Source: JACKIC01 sp964543795
GTDB taxonomy: Bacteria > Planctomycetota > UBA1135 > UBA2386
Length of the DNA stretch: 64,000 nt
Direction: 5' to 3'
NCBI GenBank assembly: GCA_964543795.1
Contig: CAZIZN010000017.1
Coordinates: forward strand, 50,570 to 114,569
The notes under the pieces are model-generated. The model was not told where the DNA came from. It searched no databases and was given only the letters and a program-made list of their open reading frames with translations. Below are positions 1 through 9,185 of this stretch, piece by piece. Position 1 is the stretch's first letter, and every line of letters starts with the position of its first letter. The position numbers and the translations under genes were made by a program.

Positions 1-1
1 C

Positions 2-349
2 AACCAACCGCCGGCGATCGGCATGTCGGCGCCTGCCGCACTCGGCACGACGACGCAGATCCAGGGTTCGAACCTGCTCGGCGGCGCGCTCTCGATCCTG
101 GCGATCAACTTCACCGACACGAACCAGATCATCCAGGGCGTCGAGGTGCTCGTGCAGCCGAACGGCGCGGCGACGCTGCTGCAACTCGCGACTCCGGGCG
201 GCCTCGCGAGCTGGCCGTTCGCGGTGCCGAACAGCACGTTCTTCGACAACCTGTATCTCTACTCGCAGGTGTTCGCGCTCGATCCGGGCAGCGCCAACGG
301 CCTGCTGTCCGCGAGCGTCGGCATGCGCTACCGCATCTGCCTGCGGTGA
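2..349 (+). CDS. Secreted protein, C-terminal fragment (5' end outside window)
   Basis: The reading frame is open from the first bases, so this is the 3' end of a longer gene rather than a gene starting at the ATG at 23. The visible ~115 residues form a beta-rich module: a 'LGTTTQIQGSN' strand, a 'VPNSTFFDNLYLYSQVFALDP' stretch and a closing SVGMRYRICLR strand. The same layout ends two other secreted proteins in the window (23793-26780 and 55118-57337). The C-terminal module of the latter begins with LGTTVQLQTSN and also ends in an aromatic/'SNG' strand. Such modules recur at the ends of planctomycete surface proteins. The function (folding, anchoring or export) is unknown. It converges with the lipoprotein gene across a tandem repeat. 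Confidence 0.75.
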   Translation, partial: NQPPAIGMSAPAALGTTTQIQGSNLLGGALSILAINFTDTNQIIQGVEVLVQPNGAATLLQLATPGGLASWPFAVPNSTFFDNLYLYSQVFALDPGSANGLLSASVGMRYRICLR

Positions 350-350
350 G

Positions 351-578
351 CTGCGCCGGCCGCAGCGGCCGGCCCAGCTCAGGATCGCCCGGCGGCCGCC
401 GCAACGCGGGCGACGGCCGCCGGCGAATGCAGGCCGGGGGCCCGCTGCGGCGTCCGCATCGTGGCTGCGCCGGCCGCAGCGGCCGGCCCAGCTCAGGATT
501 GCATGGCGGCCGCCGCAACGCGGATGACGGCCACCGGCGTATGCAGGCCGGGGGCCCGCAGCGGCGTCCGTCTTCACT
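351..578. repeat. Two-copy 114-bp direct tandem repeat with internal hairpin
   Basis: Copy 1 covers 351-464 and copy 2 covers 465-578, with about ten mismatches between them. Each copy begins with ctgcgccggccgcagcggcc and contains a 7-bp GC hairpin (ccggccg-cag-cggccgg). Both then carry the shared segments gcaggccgggggcccgc and gcggcgtccg. The array fills the gap between two convergent genes and slightly overlaps the 3' end of the minus-strand lipoprotein gene. The hairpins could act as a bidirectional terminator, but there is no T tract. Confidence 0.85.
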
Positions 579-1218
579 GCGGCTGCGGCATGCGGATGCT
601 CGCGACCTTCCACCGGCGCGTCAGCGCCACGTGCTCGAGTTGATCGAGCTGCAGCGTCTCGAGGCCTTCGTGCTCGAAGCGTCGCGGGGCGAGGTGCAGT
701 TCGCTGGTTTCGATGTCGGTGCCGGCGACCGGAGTGAGGGTGGCGTAGGGCGCCCACGACGCGATCGGCGCGCCGTCGTCGCCCTGGGTGCCGTTGGCGC
801 GACGGTAGCGGATCTCCCAGAAGGACTGCCGCACGACGTCGATCACGAGCCGGTTGCCCTCGACGTCGAGTTCGAAGGTCGCGCCGTCGTCGACGAGGCG
901 CACGGGGGGCGGCACGGTTGCGTACCCGGCGACGTGCAGGCCAGGGTTCTCCTCGCGCAGGCGCGCCCAGGCGAGCTGGGCGATCGCGTTGTCGAGGCCG
1001 AGGCGGCGGCGGTATTCGTCGGCGAGGCTCAGGTAGACGACCTCGGGTTCGTCGCGGCGGATCGCTTCGAGCAGGGTCTGCACGGCCTGCTCGGGGGTGT
1101 CGAACCGGACCGAGACCCACGGTGTGCGATCGGGGCCGCAGAACAGGCGCGCGAGCGAGCAGCAGCCCGGGAGAGGCAGCGCCAGCGCGGCGCACAACCA
1201 CGGCGAGAGTCGCATCAT
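574..1218 (-). CDS. Putative lipoprotein of unknown function
   Basis: A 214-aa protein. It starts MMRLSPWLCAALALPLPGC, a short signal peptide with a lipobox (LPGC, Cys19), so it is probably a lipid-anchored envelope protein. The mature part begins with a helical segment (DTPEQAVQTLLEAIRRDEPEVVYLSL). That resembles the opening of small NTF2-like or DUF4878-type folds, in which a short helix set precedes a curved beta sheet, but this similarity is only by eye. The remainder is beta-rich and acidic. No catalytic motif is visible. The gene converges with the partial secreted-protein gene and is divergent from the DUF1573 gene. The start could be either of the two adjacent ATG codons. Confidence 0.75.
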   Translation of the reverse strand: MMRLSPWLCAALALPLPGCCSLARLFCGPDRTPWVSVRFDTPEQAVQTLLEAIRRDEPEVVYLSLADEYRRRLGLDNAIAQLAWARLREENPGLHVAGYATVPPPVRLVDDGATFELDVEGNRLVIDVVRQSFWEIRYRRANGTQGDDGAPIASWAPYATLTPVAGTDIETSELHLAPRRFEHEGLETLQLDQLEHVALTRRWKVASIRMPQPQ

Positions 1219-1410
1219 GCGGCAGATGTTGCTGCGTCGCCCGCGCGATGGGAAGTTCGGAGCCGGGCCCGCGGCGCATGGCGGTGGAGCGTCGGTTGCC
1301 GCAGCGGGAGTTTTTGCCTCCGCCGCGGGCTATACTGCTGCGCCGCGTTCCGGCGCCCAGCGCCCTGCCCGCCGCTGCCCTGGCGTGGCCCTTCGGACCG
1401 AAGTTTCGCC

Positions 1411-2628
1411 ATGACGACCCGTACCTGCCTCCTCTTCGGCCTGCTGGCTGCCGCCAGCGGCCTCTCCGTTCCCGCCCAGCAGCCGCCGAAGACCGAGGCG
1501 CCCGAGGCGCCGGTCAAGGGGGCGCCGGAGAAGTTCGTGCCGGGCACGCCAATGCCGGGCACCACCGGCCTGCAGCCCGGGCCGGGTGCGAAGGCTGTGC
1601 GGCCCGGCAACGCCTGGTTCCCCGTCGTCGAGAGGGACCTCGGCACCGTCGTCGGCGAGGACCACGTGACGACGAAGTTCACCTTCAAGAACCCGCACAA
1701 CGAGCCCTTCGAGTGGACGAGCCTGTTCGGCAGCTGCCAGTGCACCAAGTCCGTGATCCGCGTCGGCGACCGCGTCTACGAGCACGCCACCAAGGCGAAT
1801 CCGCCTCTCGTGCGCATTTCGAAGGGGGCAACCGGCGTCGAGCAGCGGGAGGCGGTCACCCGGATCTCGATCGGTGCCGGCGAAGAGGGCGAGATCGAGG
1901 TGCACATGGAGATGCAAGGCGTCACGGGCCCGCGGATGGCGTCGCTCGATCTGCACAGCACCGACGCGACCACGCCCCACACCAAGCTGCAGTGGACCGC
2001 GACCGGCGCCAAGTTGCTCGTGGTCTCGCCCGAGGAGGTCAACCTGAACAAGATGACCTGGAGCGAGTCGCGCGAGTTCCAGGTGACCGTGACCTCGCCG
2101 ATCCACAAGGACTTCAACATCCTGCGCATGGACGAAGCCAAGGGCTTCGACGTCAAGTGGACGAAGGAGCAGCACGGCGGGCAGTCCGTCTGGACGATCC
2201 GCGGCACCTACGGCCCGCTCGGCGAGGAGGCCGCCGGCGGCGGCGCGCTGAAGTTCTACACCGACCTGCGCGGTGAGTCGCACTTCCTCGTGCGCGTGCT
2301 GGCGATCGTGCAGGGGCCGCTCGAGGTCAGGCCCGGTGGCTTCCTGCCGCTGGGGCGCATCGTCAAGGGCAATGCCGTGACGAAGGACATCGTCTTCCAG
2401 CCGAACGACGGGCAGAAGCTCGAAGCGACGAGCCTGCGCATCGAGAAGGCGACGGTCGGCACGGAGTTCCTCGAGGTGAGCCAGACGATGGACGGCAACA
2501 ACCTCATCGTGCACCTCGAGATCAAGAAGGATGCGCCGACGGGCCTGCTGAAGGGCGAGGTCGTGGTGGAGTTGAACCACCCGGCCGTGAAGGAGCGGCG
2601 CATCATGTTCAACGGCTTCGTTCGGTAG
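1411..2628 (+). CDS. DUF1573 domain secreted protein
   Basis: A 405-aa protein starting MTTRTCLLFGLLAAASGLSVPAQQ, a clear signal peptide with a likely cleavage after A-Q. A Pro-rich linker (about residues 22-60) follows. Then comes a DUF1573-type immunoglobulin-like domain around residues 70-180, recognisable by 'DLGTVVGEDHVTTKFTFKN' and the Cys pair in FGSCQCTKSVI, the usual 'GCGCT' position. A second beta-sandwich fills the C-terminal half. DUF1573 proteins are abundant in Planctomycetota and Bacteroidota and are extracytoplasmic, and their role is undetermined. I chose the ATG at 1411 because the upstream frame extension lacks coding character and runs through the tandem repeat. A TATACT hexamer lies at 1331-1336. 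Confidence 0.85.
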   Translation: MTTRTCLLFGLLAAASGLSVPAQQPPKTEAPEAPVKGAPEKFVPGTPMPGTTGLQPGPGAKAVRPGNAWFPVVERDLGTVVGEDHVTTKFTFKNPHNEPFEWTSLFGSCQCTKSVIRVGDRVYEHATKANPPLVRISKGATGVEQREAVTRISIGAGEEGEIEVHMEMQGVTGPRMASLDLHSTDATTPHTKLQWTATGAKLLVVSPEEVNLNKMTWSESREFQVTVTSPIHKDFNILRMDEAKGFDVKWTKEQHGGQSVWTIRGTYGPLGEEAAGGGALKFYTDLRGESHFLVRVLAIVQGPLEVRPGGFLPLGRIVKGNAVTKDIVFQPNDGQKLEATSLRIEKATVGTEFLEVSQTMDGNNLIVHLEIKKDAPTGLLKGEVVVELNHPAVKERRIMFNGFVR

Positions 2629-2750
2629 TCGCGGGTCCGGTGCGGCCGTGGCGCGCGCGCGCCGCGCCGCCGCTCCGCGTGAAGCAACACGCGTCGAGCA
2701 AGGGACTTGGTGCCCTGGTATGGTTCCGGCTCCTCCGACCGTCACCTTGC

Positions 2751-4673
<1,923 letters not shown>

Positions 4674-4675
4674 GG

Positions 4676-5842
4676 ATGCCGGCGGTCGCGAGCGCCTGCG
4701 AACTGCCGCGCGTCCTCGGCGAGTGGGATTGCGGCCGACCCGGTCCGACGCTGCTCGTGCTCGCAGGCATCCACGGCAACGAACCCGCGGGGGTGGCGGC
4801 AGTGCAGCGCGTGCTCGGGGAACTGCAGGAGCGGGAGTTGCCGACCGTGGGTCGCATCGTGGCGCTGGCCGGCAACCTGCCCGCACTCGCGCAGCGGCGT
4901 CGTTTCGTCGCGCGCGACCTCAACCGCCGCTGGGGGGTCACCGAGATCGACGACCTGCGACGTCGCTCGGAAGCCGGGCTGGCCGACGAGGACCGTCAGC
5001 AGGTCGAACTGCTGCAGCGCTTCGAACACGTGCTGCGCACGGCGGCGGGACCCGTGCTGTTCGTCGACCTGCACACCAGTTCCGCGCCCGGATCGCCGTT
5101 CCTCTGTCTCGCCGACACCATCGACAACCGGCGTCTCGGTCTCGCGACGACGGTGCCGATCATCCTGGGCATCGAGGAGACGATCGACGGCGCGTCTCTC
5201 GAGTGGTTCGCAGCGCGCGGCGTGGCGGCGTTCGCGGTCGAAGGTGGCCAGCACGACGCGCCAGCCACCGTCGACAACCTCGCGGCCGTGCTCTGGTTGG
5301 TGCTCGCGAACCTGCGCATGGTGCGCGCGGGCGACGTCGAACTCGCGCCGCATCGCCGGCGCCTGGCCGCGGCGACGGCAGGCGTGCCGAAGATCGTCGA
5401 GATCGTGCACCGGCAGGCGATCACCGCGGACGACGCGTTCCGCATGGAGCCGGGATTCGTCAACTTCGCACCGGTGAAGAAGGGCGCGCTGCTGGCGCGC
5501 GACCGCCGCGGCGAGGTCCGCGCGCCGGCGGACTGCCTCGTGCTGCTGCCGCTCTACCAGGCGCTGGGCGACGACGGTTTCTTCCTGGCGAGGGCCGTGC
5601 CGGCGTTCTGGCTCGGTGTCGCGCGCTGGCTGCGGGCGCTGCGCGTCGACGCGCTGGTGCGCCTGCTGCCCGGCGTGCGCATCGCGCCGGAGGACCCCGA
5701 CACGATCCTCGTCAACCCGGCCGTCGCGCGCTGGTTCGTCACCGAGGTCTTCCACCTGCTGGGGTTCCGCAAGGAGCAGCGGCGCGGCGACAAGCTCGCC
5801 TTCACGCGCCGCCGGTCGCGCGCCGAGAACGCGCGGCTGTGA
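4676..5842 (+). CDS. Succinylglutamate desuccinylase/aspartoacylase (AstE/ASPA) family protein
   Basis: A 388-aa zinc carboxypeptidase-fold protein of the M14 AstE/ASPA group. The metal site is readable: GIHGNE supplies His33 and Glu36, and VDLHTSSAP supplies His133. The RDLNR motif (80-84) is the usual substrate-carboxylate arginine site. 'FAVEGGQ' near residue 200 would hold the catalytic glutamate. Family members deacylate N-acyl amino acids (succinylglutamate, acetylaspartate). No arginine-succinyltransferase pathway genes are nearby, so the substrate is open. The ATG lies two bases after the stop of the GCS2-CBS gene, suggesting joint function, perhaps on glutamyl or acyl-amino-acid compounds. 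It converges with kynA with only 15 bp between them. Confidence 0.85.
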   Translation: MPAVASACELPRVLGEWDCGRPGPTLLVLAGIHGNEPAGVAAVQRVLGELQERELPTVGRIVALAGNLPALAQRRRFVARDLNRRWGVTEIDDLRRRSEAGLADEDRQQVELLQRFEHVLRTAAGPVLFVDLHTSSAPGSPFLCLADTIDNRRLGLATTVPIILGIEETIDGASLEWFAARGVAAFAVEGGQHDAPATVDNLAAVLWLVLANLRMVRAGDVELAPHRRRLAAATAGVPKIVEIVHRQAITADDAFRMEPGFVNFAPVKKGALLARDRRGEVRAPADCLVLLPLYQALGDDGFFLARAVPAFWLGVARWLRALRVDALVRLLPGVRIAPEDPDTILVNPAVARWFVTEVFHLLGFRKEQRRGDKLAFTRRRSRAENARL

Positions 5843-5857
5843 CCGGTCCTGCCGCGC

Positions 5858-6979
5858 TCAGGCGTGCGCGAGCCCGTACCAGGCCGGGTCGGCGACGGGC
5901 GGCGTGAGGTCGGGCGGCAGTAGCAGCGTGCGCGCGGCCCAGATCTCGGTGAACACGCGGTACTCGAGCGCCGTGTTGTCGAGGTAGGCGACGCCGTCGC
6001 TGCCGCCGGTGCCGACGCGGCGACCGATCACGCGTTCGACCATGCGGGCGTGGCGCTGGCGGAAGGCGAGCATCGCCTGTTCGCAGGCGATCAGCGCGTC
6101 GATGATCTGCCCCGGCCAGCTCAGCAGCGGCAGCGATCGGTTGCTGTCGACGAAGAGGATCGCCGCGCGCAGCCGGCGCACGAAGTCGCGGCGATCGGCG
6201 GGCACGTCCGCGGCATCGAGGTGGCGCCGTGCACCCTGCAACTGCCCGCGGTAGCGCGCGCGGAGCCGTTCGACGTCGCTCGCCGTCAGCGCCTGCACGC
6301 CGACGGAGTGGTCGATCGCGCGCTCGCACAGCCGTTCGTGGCCGGCGAGGTAGCCCTGGACGAAGCGCTGCACCACGGCGGGGTCGTCGGGGTCGCCGGG
6401 CGAACTGCCGTCGATCGGCGTTCGCTGCAGCCACGCGTCGACGGCGGCCTTCAGCGTCGGTCCGTCGGCCTGTCGCCGCTGCACGCGCGCGAGTGCCGGC
6501 GACGGGCTGCCGTCGTGGCTCTTGAGCGCCTCGGTGTAGCTCTGCTCGTTGCCGAACGGGATGCGCTCGTCGTCGGCGAGCCCGAGCAGGATCTCGATCT
6601 CGCGCATCTGCGCCGACTGGAAGCCGCTCGCCGGGCTCAGCTTGTCGCGGAACACGAGGTAGTCCTGCGTACGCATCGTCTCCATGAGACGGAAGTGCTG
6701 CGCGGCGAGCTCGAAGCAGAGCGTCACGCGCTCGAGGCTCTTGACCGCGCCGGCCAGCGCGTCCTCGGGCACCGGGTTGCGCGCGAAGAGATTCCGCGCC
6801 GTCGTCAGCTCGCGCAGCACGAGCTTGAACCACAGCTCGTCGATCTGGTGGATGACGATGAAGCGGACTTCGTCGTCGCCGATCTCGGCCTCGCTCGCGG
6901 CGACGCCGGACTGCAGGGCGAGCAGCTCTTCGACGCGGATGTAGTCCCAGTAGCTCGTCGGGCGCGGGGATTGGCTCAT
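5858..6979 (-). CDS. kynA: Tryptophan 2,3-dioxygenase
   Basis: A 373-aa haem enzyme opening tryptophan to N-formylkynurenine, the first step of the kynurenine route. Diagnostic motifs are YWDYIRVEELLALQ at the N-terminus, HQIDELWFKL, FRDKLSPASGFQSAQMREIE, and the haem-ligand region RHARMVERVIGRRVGTGGS with the ligand histidine near residue 310. It is longer than typical ~280-300-aa bacterial enzymes because of an inserted segment around residues 165-235. No kynureninase or formamidase gene is visible here. The leader is very short: a TAACGT hexamer ends six bases before the ATG and there is no Shine-Dalgarno sequence. Confidence 0.95.
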   Translation of the reverse strand: MSQSPRPTSYWDYIRVEELLALQSGVAASEAEIGDDEVRFIVIHQIDELWFKLVLRELTTARNLFARNPVPEDALAGAVKSLERVTLCFELAAQHFRLMETMRTQDYLVFRDKLSPASGFQSAQMREIEILLGLADDERIPFGNEQSYTEALKSHDGSPSPALARVQRRQADGPTLKAAVDAWLQRTPIDGSSPGDPDDPAVVQRFVQGYLAGHERLCERAIDHSVGVQALTASDVERLRARYRGQLQGARRHLDAADVPADRRDFVRRLRAAILFVDSNRSLPLLSWPGQIIDALIACEQAMLAFRQRHARMVERVIGRRVGTGGSDGVAYLDNTALEYRVFTEIWAARTLLLPPDLTPPVADPAWYGLAHA

Positions 6980-6985
6980 CCCCGC

Positions 6986-6991
6986 ACGTTA
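6986..6991 (-). promoter_or_regulatory. -10-like hexamer of kynA
   Basis: On the minus strand the sequence reads TAACGT, followed by six bases (gcgggg) and then the kynA ATG. If this is the -10 box, transcription would start at or beside the start codon, giving a leaderless message. No good -35 box was found. Confidence 0.4.
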
Positions 6992-7010
6992 GCGCGCCGC
7001 CGGGCCGGCT

Positions 7011-9086
7011 TCAGCGGCGCTCGAGGTCGAAGTTGACGACGATCACGTCCTGTCCCGGGGCGACCATGATCGTCTGTTCGGTCTTCTTCATGTCGAGCAG
7101 CATGTTGAACGGGTTCTGGTCGCCGGCCTGGCGGCTCGCGTGCACCTTGTAGGTGCCCGGCGGCACGCGCTTGAGCAGGCGGTAGCCGCCGTTGCCGTCG
7201 CTGATCGCCGTGGCCGAGAACATCGCCTGCGCCTTCGGCGGCGTCGACGAAGGCACTTCCTGGACCTGTTGCGGGGGCGGCACCGTGACGGTGACCTTGA
7301 CCTGGCCCGTCGGCACGCCCACGACGGTCGTGGTGCCTTCGATGATCGCACCGCGCGACAGCTGGACCACGCCCGCATCGACGACCTGGCCCTCGGATGC
7401 CAGCGAGATGTCGATCGCGGTGCCCTCGCAGTACGAGGGGTGGTGCACGCGCACCATGTAGTCCGCGAACGCCAGCTTGGCGATGCGGAAGCGACCCTGG
7501 CCGTCGGTCTTCACCTGCATCTTGCTGTGCTTCTCGGGAATGAAGCTGCGGAAGATCTCGAAGAAGCCGCCGTCGGCCGCGAAGCCGCCGTTCATGTCGG
7601 TGGTGACCGTCGCGCCAGCCACCGGCGTGCCGCGGTCGTCGATCACGGTGCCGGTGATGACTCCGCCCATCGTCAGGACCGCGTCGACTTCGGGTGCCGG
7701 GCCGCCCTCGGCCACCGTGAAGGGCGGCGACAGCGTCTTGGCGTGGTCGTTGTCCTGGATCTGGAAGACGTACTCGCCCGACGGCAGCCCGCGGATCACC
7801 GCCCATTCGCCGCCGAACTCGCTCGAGTAGTCGGCCGGCGTGATGCGGCGGTCGGCGAATTCGGGCACGTTGCCGATGCCGAGCGGGTTGTTCGGGAAGT
7901 GACGCTTGAGGCTCAACCGGTAGGCCTTGATCGGCTGGCCGGACGCGCCACGCACCCGCAGCTTCGCGAAGGCGCGCTGCTGCAGGACGAGCTTGACCTC
8001 GGTGTCGCCGGCGAGCACGGGCTGCAGCTTCAGGTCGCCGTACTGCGGCGACGTCGCGAGCAGCTGGTAGGGGCCCTCGCGGAGCGAGGGGAACTGGAAG
8101 GCGCCGTCGCTGCCCGAGTTCGCCTGGGCGGTCTGCGGAGTCTTCGCCGAGAGCCCGGTCGCCGTGATGGCGATGCCCGCGACGGGCTTGCCGTCGACGT
8201 CGACGGCGACGCCGGCGATCGGCCGACCGCGGGACACCTCGATCGTGATCTCGTTGAGCGCGTCTTCCTTGACCGGGTGGTTGAGCAGGGGCGAACTGGC
8301 GTAGCCGGGTGCCTCGACGCTGAGGTTGACCGGTCCTTGCCGCGGCGCGTTGCCGAACCGGAAGAACCCCGTCGCGTCGGTCTCGGCCTGGATGCCGCGC
8401 TCGCGACCCGGGGTCGCGACCAGCGTGTGCGCCTGGTTGCTGCCCGTGAGGAACACCATCGCGCCCGCGACGGGTGCGTTCGTGATCTCCTCGACCACGC
8501 GCCCTTGCACGACGATGCCGACGTCGAGCATCACGTCGCCGGTCGAGAACCAGTCCTCCTCGCGCACCTTGATGCCCTGGAGACTCTTTTCCGGATGCTC
8601 CTCGTCGACGATGCGCAGGTCGTAGGTCTTGCCCGGCGTGCGCACGCCGAGCGCGAACGAACCGTCAGCCGCGGTCACCGTGGCTGCGGCGGGCAGGGTG
8701 CGGGCGCCGCTCTTGTTGGCGAGGAAGACCTTGATCGGGTCGTTCATCGAACTCTCGAGCAGGTAGACCGGCACTTCGGCGGCGGGGGCGCCCCCGGGCA
8801 GCAGGACGCGTCCTCGCACGCCCTGCGGTGCGTCGGCCCACGCTTCGCCGATCGGGGTGGTGGCGGCGGTGCGGTCGGGTTCGGCGACGGGCTTCTGCTC
8901 CTGGATGCCGCCCGCCTGCGCCGGCTTGGGAGGCGGTTCGTCGACCGCGGGCTGGACCACCGCCGGCGACGGCGGATCGATCGGTGCGGGGGCGACGGGG
9001 TCCGGCCGGTTGAGGAAGAAGTAGGCGCCGGCGCCGAGGGCGGCACACACGGCGAGGGGGATGGCGATCTTGGCAGCTTGGGTCAC
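7011..9086 (-). CDS. Membrane-anchored carboxypeptidase regulatory-like repeat protein (paralogue 2)
   Basis: A 691-aa protein with a GTG start. An in-frame upstream ATG (9146) exists, but the GTG has an AGGA motif 8-9 bases upstream. A single membrane segment (AIPLAVCAALGAGAYFFL, residues ~7-24) is followed by a Pro-rich linker and then serial CarboxypepD_reg/transthyretin-like beta repeats. Each repeat carries 'G.V.D..G.PVAGA.V' and 'G.F.F....PG.Y.L' signatures (for example VIDDRGTPVAGATVTTDMNG). The chain ends in VAPGQDVIVVNFDLERR. It resembles the gene just upstream over its length, so the two form a tandem duplication and probable operon. Such proteins are extracytoplasmic. Their binding partner is unknown, and no enzyme domain is visible. 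Confidence 0.8.
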   Translation of the reverse strand: MTQAAKIAIPLAVCAALGAGAYFFLNRPDPVAPAPIDPPSPAVVQPAVDEPPPKPAQAGGIQEQKPVAEPDRTAATTPIGEAWADAPQGVRGRVLLPGGAPAAEVPVYLLESSMNDPIKVFLANKSGARTLPAAATVTAADGSFALGVRTPGKTYDLRIVDEEHPEKSLQGIKVREEDWFSTGDVMLDVGIVVQGRVVEEITNAPVAGAMVFLTGSNQAHTLVATPGRERGIQAETDATGFFRFGNAPRQGPVNLSVEAPGYASSPLLNHPVKEDALNEITIEVSRGRPIAGVAVDVDGKPVAGIAITATGLSAKTPQTAQANSGSDGAFQFPSLREGPYQLLATSPQYGDLKLQPVLAGDTEVKLVLQQRAFAKLRVRGASGQPIKAYRLSLKRHFPNNPLGIGNVPEFADRRITPADYSSEFGGEWAVIRGLPSGEYVFQIQDNDHAKTLSPPFTVAEGGPAPEVDAVLTMGGVITGTVIDDRGTPVAGATVTTDMNGGFAADGGFFEIFRSFIPEKHSKMQVKTDGQGRFRIAKLAFADYMVRVHHPSYCEGTAIDISLASEGQVVDAGVVQLSRGAIIEGTTTVVGVPTGQVKVTVTVPPPQQVQEVPSSTPPKAQAMFSATAISDGNGGYRLLKRVPPGTYKVHASRQAGDQNPFNMLLDMKKTEQTIMVAPGQDVIVVNFDLERR

Positions 9087-9185
9087 GGTCAGGTCCTCAC
9101 GATCGGTGGCGATCCTGCGACCCGCCGCCGGGCGTGAATGCAACACGCGGCGCAGGCGCCAGGAACTTCGTCCCGTTCGCGATCT

